Origin: Sulfurimonas sp.
GTDB lineage: Bacteria > Campylobacterota > Campylobacteria > Campylobacterales > Sulfurimonadaceae
Length of the DNA stretch: 42,830 nt
NCBI GenBank assembly: GCA_026988245.1
Contig: JALSLR010000075.1
Location: 1 to 42,830, forward strand
Direction of reading: 5' to 3'
Below, piece after piece: positions 33,892 to 42,830 of the stretch (positions within the stretch are counted from its first letter, which is position 1; each line of letters opens with the position of its first letter). The notes under the pieces are model-generated. The model was not told where the DNA came from. It saw only the letters and a list, made by a program, of their open reading frames with translations, and made no database searches. The position numbers were made by a program, and so were the translations under genes.

Positions 33892-35796
33892 ATGGAAGCC
33901 TTACAACAAGCCTACGAAGCAAGAGCTAAAAAATTAAATAAAATAGAAAAAGTAAAAGAGCTTAAAACCCCTCAAGAAGCTTATGATAAACTACAAGAGT
34001 ATGCTCAAAATGGATATGAGTCTATCCCTGATGAAGATAAAAAGTATTTTTTGAAATGTTTTGGAATTTATGATAGACCAGCTACCCCTGAACGTTTTAT
34101 GCTAAAGCTTCGTACATCTGGTGGTTTTTTGACATCAGACCAAGCAAGGGTTATAGGTGAATGTGCTCAAGAATTTGGTAAAAATTATATTGACCTAACA
34201 ACAAGACAACAGTGTGAACTTCGTTATCTAAGAATTGAAGATTTACCAACAATTATAAAAAGACTAGAAGCTGTTGGTATAGATGGATACCAAACAGGTG
34301 TAGACAACATTAGAAGTATCATGTGCGATCCCCTTGATGATATGGCATTTGACAACGTTCTTCCTACGCATCAAATACTCTTAAAGCTTCAAGACTTATT
34401 CCTCTATAAAAAAGAGTGGATATCTACACTTCCAAGAAAATTCAACACTGCTATTACTGGTTCTTTTTCAAATAGATGTAATGTGTACTCTCATGATATA
34501 TCTTTTGTTTTAGCACAAAAAGATGGTGTGTATGGATTTAACATGTACCTTGGTGGAAAAGTTGGAATAGTGGGGAAAAATGCAGATATATTTTTAAAAG
34601 ATGAATCAGAAGTTTTAGCTGCATTTAGTGCAACTATAGATATCTTTAAAGAGTATGGCTTTCGAGATAACCGTAATAAAAACCGTTTGTATTTTTTGAT
34701 TGAAGCTGTAGGGATAGAAGAGTTCGCCCAAGCTATTCGAAAAAAATCTAGTATTGACTTCGCAAAATCTGGAGAGTCTATGACTAAGTTAGACTTTAGT
34801 GATCCAGACCATGGACGTGTACAGCTTCGTGATGGGACTTTCTCTTTACATGTAGTAGTGCCTTCGGGTATATTTGAGGGGAGTGCCCTTATAAAAGTAG
34901 CCAGACTCAGTGAAGTGTATGGAAACAAGCAAATACGACTAGATATGGAACAGTCTTTGTATATTATGGGTGTCCAAGATACTGAATTACTTTTAAAAGA
35001 AGATTTTTTTGAGACTTATAAAAGTGTAAATACTCCCTACTTAAATCACCTAATAGCATGTGCAGGAACCGAGCATTGCCCTTTTGGCGTGATAGAAAAT
35101 AAAAATGATGCTATCGATATGGCGAACTACTTAGATGCTAATGTGCCTTTGGAAAACTCAAGAGTTAGGATGTATTGGTCAGCCTGCGTAAAAGGTTGTG
35201 GTATTCATGGTTTAGCAGATATTGGTTTTGAAGGCTGTAAAGCAAAGCTAGAGGGTGAAGCTGTTGATGGTGTACATATCTCTATGGGTGGAAAGCTTAT
35301 AAGTGAAGGACAAGAGGGACATACTGTCATCAAGTCAGCACCATTAAAGTATGCGCGTTATTATGTTGAATCTATTATGCTTGAATATAAAAAGCTTAAA
35401 ACGAAAAATGAAAATTTCGAGAGTTTTAATGAGAGAGTATTAAGTAGACATTCTTTAGCAAAAGTAGGTTTTGTAATGAAACTTAATGCTTATATGCGTT
35501 TGAAAAACATAGACCTACATCTTAGTTTTAATGAAAAATCAAAAACAGGCAAAAATGAAGAATTCGAAGTTTTTGAACTTGGTCGTAAGCTGTATTATCA
35601 GCTATCAAAAAAAGAAGCATATTCTGCTTATGAACGTTTTACAAATGTTTTGAAAAATGAAGAACTTGAAGATATAAGAAAACTTGTTCCAAATGTAGAT
35701 GAAAACTTAGCCCTTATGCTTGAAGCAATACTTAAAAGCAAAGAGGAAAAAAGAGCTGTGGTTTTTTCAGAACTTGAAGGGTTAATAGCTTTATAA
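33892..35796 (+). CDS. Sirohaem [4Fe-4S] nitrite (or sulfite) reductase
   Basis: A 634-residue one-electron-donor type reductase with the duplicated ferredoxin-like and nitrite/sulfite reductase domains. The cluster cysteines are Cys390 and Cys396 (CAGTEHC) and Cys432 and Cys436 (ACVKGC), the arrangement of sirohaem enzymes. FSNRCNVYSHDI and DLTTRQQCELR match substrate-channel regions. Position after a NasA-like gene argues for nitrite reduction to ammonium (NirA), with ferredoxin as likely donor. It is longer than typical NirA (510-560 residues), mainly by the C-terminal tail of about 100 residues. Sulfite reductase cannot be excluded from motifs alone. Confidence 0.85.
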   Translation: MEALQQAYEARAKKLNKIEKVKELKTPQEAYDKLQEYAQNGYESIPDEDKKYFLKCFGIYDRPATPERFMLKLRTSGGFLTSDQARVIGECAQEFGKNYIDLTTRQQCELRYLRIEDLPTIIKRLEAVGIDGYQTGVDNIRSIMCDPLDDMAFDNVLPTHQILLKLQDLFLYKKEWISTLPRKFNTAITGSFSNRCNVYSHDISFVLAQKDGVYGFNMYLGGKVGIVGKNADIFLKDESEVLAAFSATIDIFKEYGFRDNRNKNRLYFLIEAVGIEEFAQAIRKKSSIDFAKSGESMTKLDFSDPDHGRVQLRDGTFSLHVVVPSGIFEGSALIKVARLSEVYGNKQIRLDMEQSLYIMGVQDTELLLKEDFFETYKSVNTPYLNHLIACAGTEHCPFGVIENKNDAIDMANYLDANVPLENSRVRMYWSACVKGCGIHGLADIGFEGCKAKLEGEAVDGVHISMGGKLISEGQEGHTVIKSAPLKYARYYVESIMLEYKKLKTKNENFESFNERVLSRHSLAKVGFVMKLNAYMRLKNIDLHLSFNEKSKTGKNEEFEVFELGRKLYYQLSKKEAYSAYERFTNVLKNEELEDIRKLVPNVDENLALMLEAILKSKEEKRAVVFSELEGLIAL

Positions 35797-35808
35797 GGCT
35801 TCTTTATG

Positions 35809-35814
35809 TATAAT
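35809..35814 (+). promoter_or_regulatory. Probable -10 box of the pyrH operon
   Basis: TGTATAATTCG with TATAAT at 35809-35814, 50 bases before the pyrH ATG. It would start the housekeeping operon that runs to the amidase. Confidence 0.5.
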
Positions 35815-35860
35815 TCGCGAAAATATAAGCTTATTTCGTAAGAGATAGACCGAAGGTTGA

Positions 35861-36574
<714 letters not shown>

Positions 36575-36606
36575 AAAATTAAATATAAACAAAAGGAACT
36601 CCTCTC

Positions 36607-36828
36607 ATGAAAACAGAAGAACTCACAGCAAAAGTTTTACAAGACAATCCAAGTATGGATAACTATCAACTAGCATTGGCAGTTGCAAAAAGAATGGACG
36701 AGCTATTAAATGGGGCTACAAGCAAACTAAATATCGACCCTAAAAGTGTAAAAGCAGCAGACTTAGCACTTATGGAAATCGCAGAAGGCCTTGTGAAAAT
36801 TAAAGGTTTTGTTGATTTAGAGGACTAG
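36607..36828 (+). CDS. rpoZ: RNA polymerase omega subunit
   Basis: A 73-residue protein with the omega signature NYQLALAVAKRMDELLNG. It helps assemble the beta-prime subunit and, in other bacteria, forms part of a ppGpp site, so its position just before spoT is meaningful. Its stop is 3 bases before the TTG start of spoT, which implies coupled translation. RBS is AGGAACTCC upstream. Confidence 0.93.
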   Translation: MKTEELTAKVLQDNPSMDNYQLALAVAKRMDELLNGATSKLNIDPKSVKAADLALMEIAEGLVKIKGFVDLED

Positions 36829-36831
36829 ACT

Positions 36832-38982
36832 TTGGGACTGAGCCAAGTAGATATAGAGAAAGTAAAACATCTTCATACTATTGACTCAGCTGCGCAGTAC
36901 TTATACTCACATTTTGATGATACCGTAGAACTTGAAGTTGCTCTAAAGTATTCTATTCGTGCCCATGAAGGACAAGAGAGAAAGAGTGGTGAGCCTTATG
37001 TTATTCATCCTATTCTTGTGGCATCTATTGTGGCATCTATCACTAATGATGTATCAATGTCTATTGCAGCGCTTCTTCATGATGTTGTTGAAGATACAGA
37101 TGTTACAGAAGAAGAAATTACAGAAGTATTTGGTGCTGATGTAGCACATTTAGTGGATGGCCTCACGAAGATAGATGAGATACGAGATGATGAGCTTATC
37201 CCTTCTTACTCTGATGAAAAACTTATCGTATCAGCACTTTCATTTAGAAAAATGCTCTTAGCATCGATTAAAGATGTCCGTGTATTAGTTGTTAAACTAT
37301 GTGATAGATTACATAATATGCTTACTCTTGATGCCTTGCCTCACCATAAACAAATTCGAATTTCAGAAGAAACACTAGTGGTTTATGCCCCAATAGCTCA
37401 CCGTTTGGGAATTAGTTTTTTAAAAAATATGCTTGAAGATTTAAGCTTTGGGTATCTTTTCGTTGAAGAAAAACACCATATTGATAACTATCTTGATACA
37501 AACTATCATGCTATTGAGATGAAGCTTGATGAATTTAAAAAGACCATAAGCACCTTGCTTGTAAAAAATGGTTTTTGTGAAGATGATGTTGAGATACTTT
37601 CACGCGTTAAGCACCGTTATTCTATCCACTTGAAAATGCAAAGAAAGGGTGTAAGCATAGATGAAGTACTAGATTTATTAGCGGTCAGGATACTTACTGA
37701 TGATAAGGTAAAGTGTTATACTATTCTTGGTTTAATTCATCTTTATTTTCAACCACTGTCTTCAAGATTTAAAGACTATATTGCAGTGCCTAAGGACAAT
37801 GGGTATCAAACTATTCATACTACTGTATTTCATAAAACAGTAATTTTTGAGGTGCAAATACGTACCTACGAAATGCACCAAACTGCTGAGCTAGGCGTTG
37901 CGGCTCATTGGAAATATAAAAGTGGTGCTGATGGTATTAAACTTGATTGGCTAAATAATCTCGGTTATCAAAATGAAAGTGTAGAAGATTTTTATGAACT
38001 TATAAAGAATGATTTGTATTCTGAGGATATCTCTGTGTTTTCTCCAACTGGACAAGCTTTTACTCTTCCTCGAGGAGCGGTTGTTTTGGATTTTGCATAT
38101 GCTGTACATTCAGAAGTTGGAAATAAGGCTATTTCAGCACTTGTTAATAAAACGAAATCGTCTTTATTGACGGAGCTTAAAAATGGTGATATTGTAAAAA
38201 TACTAACAGATGAACAACTAATAACAAGGTGTTCATGGATCGATGCAGTTGTAACTTCAAAAGCAAAAACCAACATGAAGCATAATTGTACTGCACGTGT
38301 TAAAGATATTGATGCTAAGAGCGCTATAAATATTATAGCAACTGCGATGAATTTAAATAACTCTAGGGTAGAAGAGTGGTATCGAGTATCAGAGTGTACG
38401 AAGCAAGCTAGTATACCATCAGATGTAGACCACCTTAAAGAAGTGGTGAATAGATATATATATGATATCTCTAAAAACAATCGCTTTACTGGTTTTTTAT
38501 CTCGTCATAGATTTAAAATTCGTCATTTTTCCCATAAAGGTATCTCAATATACAGTGCTCTTAGTGTAAATGATGTCGTATTTGACTATTGTTGTCATCC
38601 AAAAACTGGCGATGAAATAATGGGATTTATTGAAAAGGGTAAGACCCATGTGCACCATAAAATGTGTAAAAAAGCCTATAAAAAGCTCATAGATGGTGAA
38701 AAAATGGTTTTTGTGAAGTGGGAAAAAGAGAGTATCCATGATTATAATATGATTATTTCACTACATAGTGGAAAAGGAACCCTAGCCGAATTTCTTAATT
38801 ATCTTGTTAAATTAAATATAGATATTAACTCTATTGAACTAGGAAAAAATAAAAGTGAGTCAACACGCTATTGTGAGATAGGATTTGAGTCAAAAGAGGC
38901 TGATATTAACAAACTTCGTGGTAAAATAGAGCAAAAAATTAAGGTGATTCATCTTGTCCGTAGTGACGATGCTTACCGTTAA
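36832..38982 (+). CDS. spoT: Bifunctional (p)ppGpp synthetase/hydrolase
   Basis: A 716-residue Rel/Spo enzyme. The hydrolase HD domain holds His83/Asp84 (LLHDVVEDTD) and HEGQERKSGEPYVIHP; the synthetase domain includes YQTIHTTVF and EVQIRTYEMHQTAELGVAAHWKYK; TGS (about 395-455) and a C-terminal ACT region follow. Both activities look intact, as expected for the single Rsh protein of Campylobacterota. The start is TTG at 36832, with AGGA (36821-36824) 7 bases before it; no in-frame ATG gives the HD domain a proper N-terminus. Two GATGCTAAG words lie within (37257 and 38311). Confidence 0.95.
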   Translation: MGLSQVDIEKVKHLHTIDSAAQYLYSHFDDTVELEVALKYSIRAHEGQERKSGEPYVIHPILVASIVASITNDVSMSIAALLHDVVEDTDVTEEEITEVFGADVAHLVDGLTKIDEIRDDELIPSYSDEKLIVSALSFRKMLLASIKDVRVLVVKLCDRLHNMLTLDALPHHKQIRISEETLVVYAPIAHRLGISFLKNMLEDLSFGYLFVEEKHHIDNYLDTNYHAIEMKLDEFKKTISTLLVKNGFCEDDVEILSRVKHRYSIHLKMQRKGVSIDEVLDLLAVRILTDDKVKCYTILGLIHLYFQPLSSRFKDYIAVPKDNGYQTIHTTVFHKTVIFEVQIRTYEMHQTAELGVAAHWKYKSGADGIKLDWLNNLGYQNESVEDFYELIKNDLYSEDISVFSPTGQAFTLPRGAVVLDFAYAVHSEVGNKAISALVNKTKSSLLTELKNGDIVKILTDEQLITRCSWIDAVVTSKAKTNMKHNCTARVKDIDAKSAINIIATAMNLNNSRVEEWYRVSECTKQASIPSDVDHLKEVVNRYIYDISKNNRFTGFLSRHRFKIRHFSHKGISIYSALSVNDVVFDYCCHPKTGDEIMGFIEKGKTHVHHKMCKKAYKKLIDGEKMVFVKWEKESIHDYNMIISLHSGKGTLAEFLNYLVKLNIDINSIELGKNKSESTRYCEIGFESKEADINKLRGKIEQKIKVIHLVRSDDAYR

Positions 38983-39017
38983 TTGTAGATTATAAAAAAG
39001 ATTAGGAAAACTAATAT

Positions 39018-40217
39018 ATGTTAGAGATTGCGTTAAACGAAATTCGTAGAGGTTGTGCGGAAATCATTGATGAAGAAAGAATTATTAAGTTGCTTAAAGC
39101 TTATTATGATGAGGCTAAGACCTACACTGTAAAAGCTGGTTTTGATCCAACAGCTCCAGATTTGCATTTAGGTCATACAGTATTGCTTCAAAAATTAGCT
39201 ACATTTCAAAAATATGGTGCTACAGTTCAATTTTTGATAGGTGATTTTACAGCAGCTATTGGTGATCCAACTGGAAAGAGTGCTACTAGAAAAGTTCTTT
39301 CCAATGAAGATATAGCAAAAAACATAAGTTCGTATACTACTCAAGCTTTTAAAATTTTAGATGAAAGTAAAACAGAGATAGTTTATAATAAAGAATGGTT
39401 AGAAGCTCTTGGAGCACTTGGTATGTTACAATTAACTTCAAATCTAACAGTTGCTAGAATGTTGGAACGTGATGATTTTTCAAAAAGATACGCATCTCAA
39501 ACGCCTATTGCAGTAAGTGAATTTATATATCCACTACTTCAAGGTTATGATAGTGTACATCTTAAAAGTGATATAGAGATAGGTGGGACTGACCAAAAGT
39601 TTAATCTTCTTATGGGTAGACAACTTCAAAAAGTTTATGAAGTTAAAAAACAACAAGCCGTTTTAATGATGCCTATTCTTGAAGGTCTAGATGGTGTGCA
39701 AAAGATGTCTAAGTCTTTAGCTAACTATATTGGTGTTACAGATGAACCAAATGATATGTTTGGAAAAGTTTTAAGCATCTCAGATGATTTGATGTGGAGA
39801 TATTTTGAATTACTTAGTACACGTACTCTTGAAGATATAGCGAGTCTCAAAGCAGGTGTAGAAGATGGTTCATTGCATCCTAAAAAAGTAAAAGAAGATT
39901 TAGCCTTAGAGATTACAGCTAGATTTCATTCACAAGAGGATGCATCCTCAGCAAAAGCTGAGTTTGAAAAGATTCATTCTAAAAGTCAAATCCCTACAGA
40001 TATACAAGAATTTTCTTGTGAGGGAGAGATTTGGATTGCAAAAGCGTTAGTGGATTGTAACATAGAGCCATCAACTTCACAAGCAAGACGAGATATTAAG
40101 CAAGGTGCTGTTAAAATAAACCAAGAAAAAATCTCAGATATACAACTACAACTTACAGGTGGTGAATACATACTGCAAGTTGGAAAAAGAAAATTCGCAA
40201 AACTAAAGGTAAACTAA
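39018..40217 (+). CDS. tyrS: Tyrosyl-tRNA synthetase
   Basis: A 399-residue class I synthetase of the TyrRS-2 (TyrZ-like) type by length and motif form: HLGH at 50-53, KMSKS at 229-233, GGTDQKFNLLMGR, and a C-terminal S4 RNA-binding domain (about 335-399). It charges tRNA-Tyr. The stop overlaps the start of the next gene by one base (TAATG). Confidence 0.96.
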   Translation: MLEIALNEIRRGCAEIIDEERIIKLLKAYYDEAKTYTVKAGFDPTAPDLHLGHTVLLQKLATFQKYGATVQFLIGDFTAAIGDPTGKSATRKVLSNEDIAKNISSYTTQAFKILDESKTEIVYNKEWLEALGALGMLQLTSNLTVARMLERDDFSKRYASQTPIAVSEFIYPLLQGYDSVHLKSDIEIGGTDQKFNLLMGRQLQKVYEVKKQQAVLMMPILEGLDGVQKMSKSLANYIGVTDEPNDMFGKVLSISDDLMWRYFELLSTRTLEDIASLKAGVEDGSLHPKKVKEDLALEITARFHSQEDASSAKAEFEKIHSKSQIPTDIQEFSCEGEIWIAKALVDCNIEPSTSQARRDIKQGAVKINQEKISDIQLQLTGGEYILQVGKRKFAKLKVN

Positions 40218-41311
40218 TGAGCTTCAAGTCACTTAAAATCGGAAAATATGAAATACAAAAACCTATAGTTCAAGGTGGAATGGGTGTTGGAATTTCTTGG
40301 GATCGCTTAGCTGGAAATGTTTCAAAAGAGGGTGGACTTGGTGTTATCTCTTCTGTTGGAACAGGATATTATGAAGATAAAAAATATGCCGCTAAGTTGG
40401 TAGCTGGTAAGCCATTGGATGCTTTGGGTTTCTACTCTAAAGAAGGTTTTAATGCTATAGTTAAAAATGCTAGAAAAATTTGTGGTGATGATAAACCACT
40501 TGCTGCAAATATACTTTATGCTATTAATGATTACGGTCGTGTTGTAAAAGATGCTTGTGAAGCAGGGATTAATATCATCATTACTGGGGCTGGGCTTCCA
40601 ACTAATATGCCAGAATTTACTGAAGGGTACCCTGATGTTGCTCTTGTACCTATTGTTTCTTCACCAAAAGCCTTGAAAATCATCTGTAAAAGATGGCAAA
40701 AACGTTATAACAGACTTCCAGATGCTGTAGTAGTAGAGGGACCTAAGAGTGGTGGGCACCAAGGGTTTACTTACGAGCAATGTGCCCTTGAAGAAAATCA
40801 GCTTGAAAATATAGTGGCTCCTGTAGTTGAGGAAGCTGCTAATTGGGGTGATATCCCTGTAATAGCAGCTGGCGGTGTCTGGGATAAAAATGATATCTTA
40901 GAGATGATTTCTCTTGGAGCTGCTGGTGTTCAGATGGGGACTCGCTTTATCGGGACACATGAGTGTGATGCTCACGAAAACTTAAAAAAAGTTTTAATGG
41001 ATGCTAAAAAAGAGGATATTCAACTTATGGCTTCTCCTGTTGGTTATCCGGCTCAAGGGGTAAGAACAAACCTTACTGAACTAGTTGAACGTCGTGAGGG
41101 ACCAGCTATCAAATGTATCAGTAACTGTGTAGCACCTTGTAATCGTGGAGAAGAGGCAAAAGCGGTAGGCTTTTGTATAGCAGATAGATTAAGTGATGCC
41201 TATGAAGGTAACCTTGAAACAGGTCTTTTCTTTTCTGGAACAAATGGATATAGACTTAATAAACTCATCAGTGTTAAAGAGTTAATGGATAAATTAACGA
41301 AAGGCGAATAA
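40217..41311 (+). CDS. Nitronate monooxygenase / 2-nitropropane dioxygenase family flavoprotein
   Basis: A 364-residue FMN-binding TIM barrel. PIVQGGMGVGISWDRLAG at the N-terminus, VVEGPKSGGHQGF, IPVIAAGGVWD and GAAGVQMGTRFIGTHEC form the FMN and active-site loops of the NPD family. A Cys-containing block, CISNCVAPC, is near 310. Members include nitronate monooxygenases and FabK-type enoyl reductases; its place in the tyrS-amidase operon is conserved in Campylobacterota as I recall, but the substrate is uncertain. One-base overlap with tyrS. Confidence 0.88.
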   Translation: MSFKSLKIGKYEIQKPIVQGGMGVGISWDRLAGNVSKEGGLGVISSVGTGYYEDKKYAAKLVAGKPLDALGFYSKEGFNAIVKNARKICGDDKPLAANILYAINDYGRVVKDACEAGINIIITGAGLPTNMPEFTEGYPDVALVPIVSSPKALKIICKRWQKRYNRLPDAVVVEGPKSGGHQGFTYEQCALEENQLENIVAPVVEEAANWGDIPVIAAGGVWDKNDILEMISLGAAGVQMGTRFIGTHECDAHENLKKVLMDAKKEDIQLMASPVGYPAQGVRTNLTELVERREGPAIKCISNCVAPCNRGEEAKAVGFCIADRLSDAYEGNLETGLFFSGTNGYRLNKLISVKELMDKLTKGE

Positions 41312-41318
41312 TTTCATA

Positions 41319-42704
41319 ATGATTCGCTATATTCTAGTTTTAGTTTTTTTACTAACATCATTATTTGGTCTTAGTAATGGGGAGATATTAAAGCGAGCAG
41401 ATAAGTATATGAAAACTGGTACAAAAAGTGACCAGTTTCGTGCCTACAATGATTATAAAAATCTTTATTTACGTTCTATAATGAAAAGTGATGATAGACT
41501 ACGAAAGAATTCACTTAAGGGTATTGTCTCAAGTGGAGAAAAACTACATATAGATGTCTCTCAGTATGCAAATGAACTCTCTTCTTTTAAAAAAGTAACT
41601 TCTTACAATAAGCCAATACCAAAAGCAAATAAGATACCTAGTAAAGCGTATGAAATCAAGGTGAAATCGTCTCATAAGTTAAAAAATGTATCTTGGTACA
41701 ATGATAAACTCATCTTAAAGTTTGATAAAAACCTGCGAGCATCTCAGATAAAATATTTTACATTGTATGATAAAAAGAAAAAAAGTTATAGATATGTTTT
41801 TGATATTCATGCATCTATGTTATCAAAAAGTCAAACATTGAGAAAAAATGGTATACGAAGAATCAAGATTGCACAGTATAAGCCTGATATATTAAGGTTA
41901 GTCATAGAAAATGATATAAAAGTGAAAGTCAAATACAATAGATACAATGCAAAACTTACTATTGGTATGTCTACAGGAAACAAAATAGTACGTTACAATA
42001 AAGTATATATACCACCAAGAACTCATAAAAACAAAATAATAGTGATAGATGCTGGTCACGGTGGAAAAGACCCTGGTGCAGTCGGTTATAAAAGATACAG
42101 AGAAAAGGTTGTTGTTTTAAAGGTTGCTTTGCATTTAAAAGATATTTTAAAAGCTCGTGGCTATAAAGTATACATGACGAGAGATAGAGATAATTTCATA
42201 AAGTTAAGCAGACGGACAGCATATGCAAACAAAAAGAAAGCTGATCTTTTTATTAGTATCCATGCAAATGCAGTTGAAAAATCTAAGGCTAAAAAAGTGC
42301 AGGGGATAGAATGCTATTTTTTATCTCCTTCTCGTTCTAAAAGAGCTGAAGGGGTTGCTGCTCAAGAAAATAAGGCTGACTTATCTGAGATGAATAAGTA
42401 TGCTAAACAGAGCTTTTTAAAGTTTCTAAATCATGCAAAAACAATTGCATCACATAAGTTAGCTATAGATTTACAACGTGGAATTTTGGGTTCTTTAAAC
42501 CCTCATTATAAAAGTGTATGCGATGGTGGAGTGAGAGAAGGCCCTTTTTGGGTATTAGTTGGAGCACAGATGCCAGCTGTTTTAGTGGAGGTTGGTTTTA
42601 TAACACATCCAAAAGAAGCAAAGAGATTAGTGAACAACAACTACAGAAAAAAAATGGCTATGGGGATGGCTGATGGCATAGAGAGGTATTTTAAAAATAA
42701 CTGA
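41319..42704 (+). CDS. N-acetylmuramoyl-L-alanine amidase with AMIN domain
   Basis: A 461-residue exported cell-wall hydrolase. Signal peptide 1-21, a helical region to about 95, an AMIN-like domain (about 112-217) and an Amidase_3 domain (about 238-455). Zinc ligands are His247 (VIDAGHGGKDPG), Glu262 and His315 (FISIHANA); the catalytic Glu is in VLVEVGFITHP. It cuts the amide between MurNAc and the stem peptide, as AmiA/AmiC do at cell separation. It closes the operon, 7 bases after the flavoprotein. Annotated as amiA in C. jejuni as I recall. Confidence 0.94.
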   Translation: MIRYILVLVFLLTSLFGLSNGEILKRADKYMKTGTKSDQFRAYNDYKNLYLRSIMKSDDRLRKNSLKGIVSSGEKLHIDVSQYANELSSFKKVTSYNKPIPKANKIPSKAYEIKVKSSHKLKNVSWYNDKLILKFDKNLRASQIKYFTLYDKKKKSYRYVFDIHASMLSKSQTLRKNGIRRIKIAQYKPDILRLVIENDIKVKVKYNRYNAKLTIGMSTGNKIVRYNKVYIPPRTHKNKIIVIDAGHGGKDPGAVGYKRYREKVVVLKVALHLKDILKARGYKVYMTRDRDNFIKLSRRTAYANKKKADLFISIHANAVEKSKAKKVQGIECYFLSPSRSKRAEGVAAQENKADLSEMNKYAKQSFLKFLNHAKTIASHKLAIDLQRGILGSLNPHYKSVCDGGVREGPFWVLVGAQMPAVLVEVGFITHPKEAKRLVNNNYRKKMAMGMADGIERYFKNN

Positions 42705-42830
42705 TCTTCGCAGAGAGTGTAAACCTAACTGTGTAAACCCACCTCTTATTCCTAAATCACTTCGTATATTTTGACATAATTTCGCTGAAAAATATACAAA
42801 GTTGGGGATAAATTTCATGCCAATTTCTTA

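Noticed and set aside
42705..42830. A minus-strand open frame of 63 codons at the right edge (42627-42818) and the direct repeat GTGTAAACC nearby
   Set aside because: It overlaps the amidase gene end, has no ribosome binding site and no recognisable domain. The repeat is short. I see nothing firm in the last 126 bases.

Overview
The window looks like chromosomal DNA of a Campylobacterota (epsilonproteobacterial) chemolithotroph of the Sulfurimonas/Sulfurovum kind. The evidence is the low GC content, an OprD-type porin, 'HQLKQPL'-type histidine kinases, a divergent NO-reductase-like haem-copper enzyme, and the gene order pyrH-rpoZ-spoT-tyrS-...-amidase, which I recall from Campylobacter genomes. 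The assignment is inference from gene content; no database was searched.

Layout. 1-200: tandem arrays of short stem-loop repeat units. 201-704: cyclophilin. 752-10460: an acetate-use block, with a two-component system, outer-membrane porin, DUF485 protein, ActP-type acetate symporter, CBS/DUF294 signalling protein, DnaQ-like exonuclease and acetyl-CoA synthetase. 10551-14304: pyrF, a LapG-like cysteine proteinase, tRNA-Ser(GCU), a DEAD-box helicase and glutaminase. 14331-19537: nitrogen-oxide block, with a NarK-type transporter, a divergent regulatory region carrying a 36-bp palindrome, a two-subunit haem-copper NO-reductase-like enzyme without CuA, and two paralogous unknown membrane proteins. 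19509-22537: two c-type cytochromes (a membrane pentahaem protein and a three-haem-site peroxidase-like protein). 22623-25303: histone-H1-like protein, an unknown anchored protein, a broken M23 peptidase and a ClC chloride channel. 25423-35796: nitrate assimilation, with a fused Fe-S/DmsC-like membrane subunit, a NasA-like molybdoenzyme and a sirohaem nitrite reductase, interleaved with an Hcp-like Sel1 protein, two kinases and an HD-GYP protein. 35864-42704: housekeeping operon pyrH-rpoZ-spoT-tyrS-NPD-amiC.

How the genes could work together. The porin and ActP would bring acetate in and Acs would activate it, possibly under the upstream two-component system. NarK would move nitrate or nitrite; the NasA-like enzyme, electronically linked to the quinone pool by its membrane Fe-S partner, and the nitrite reductase would make ammonium; the haem-copper enzyme would remove NO.

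The most striking unexplained signal is a dispersed word, GATGCTAAG (extended consensus ATGATGCTAAG). I count 27 exact copies over both strands where roughly 0.3 would be expected by base composition. It lies almost wholly inside genes, in both orientations and in several reading frames, which is how DNA-uptake sequences behave in other bacteria.
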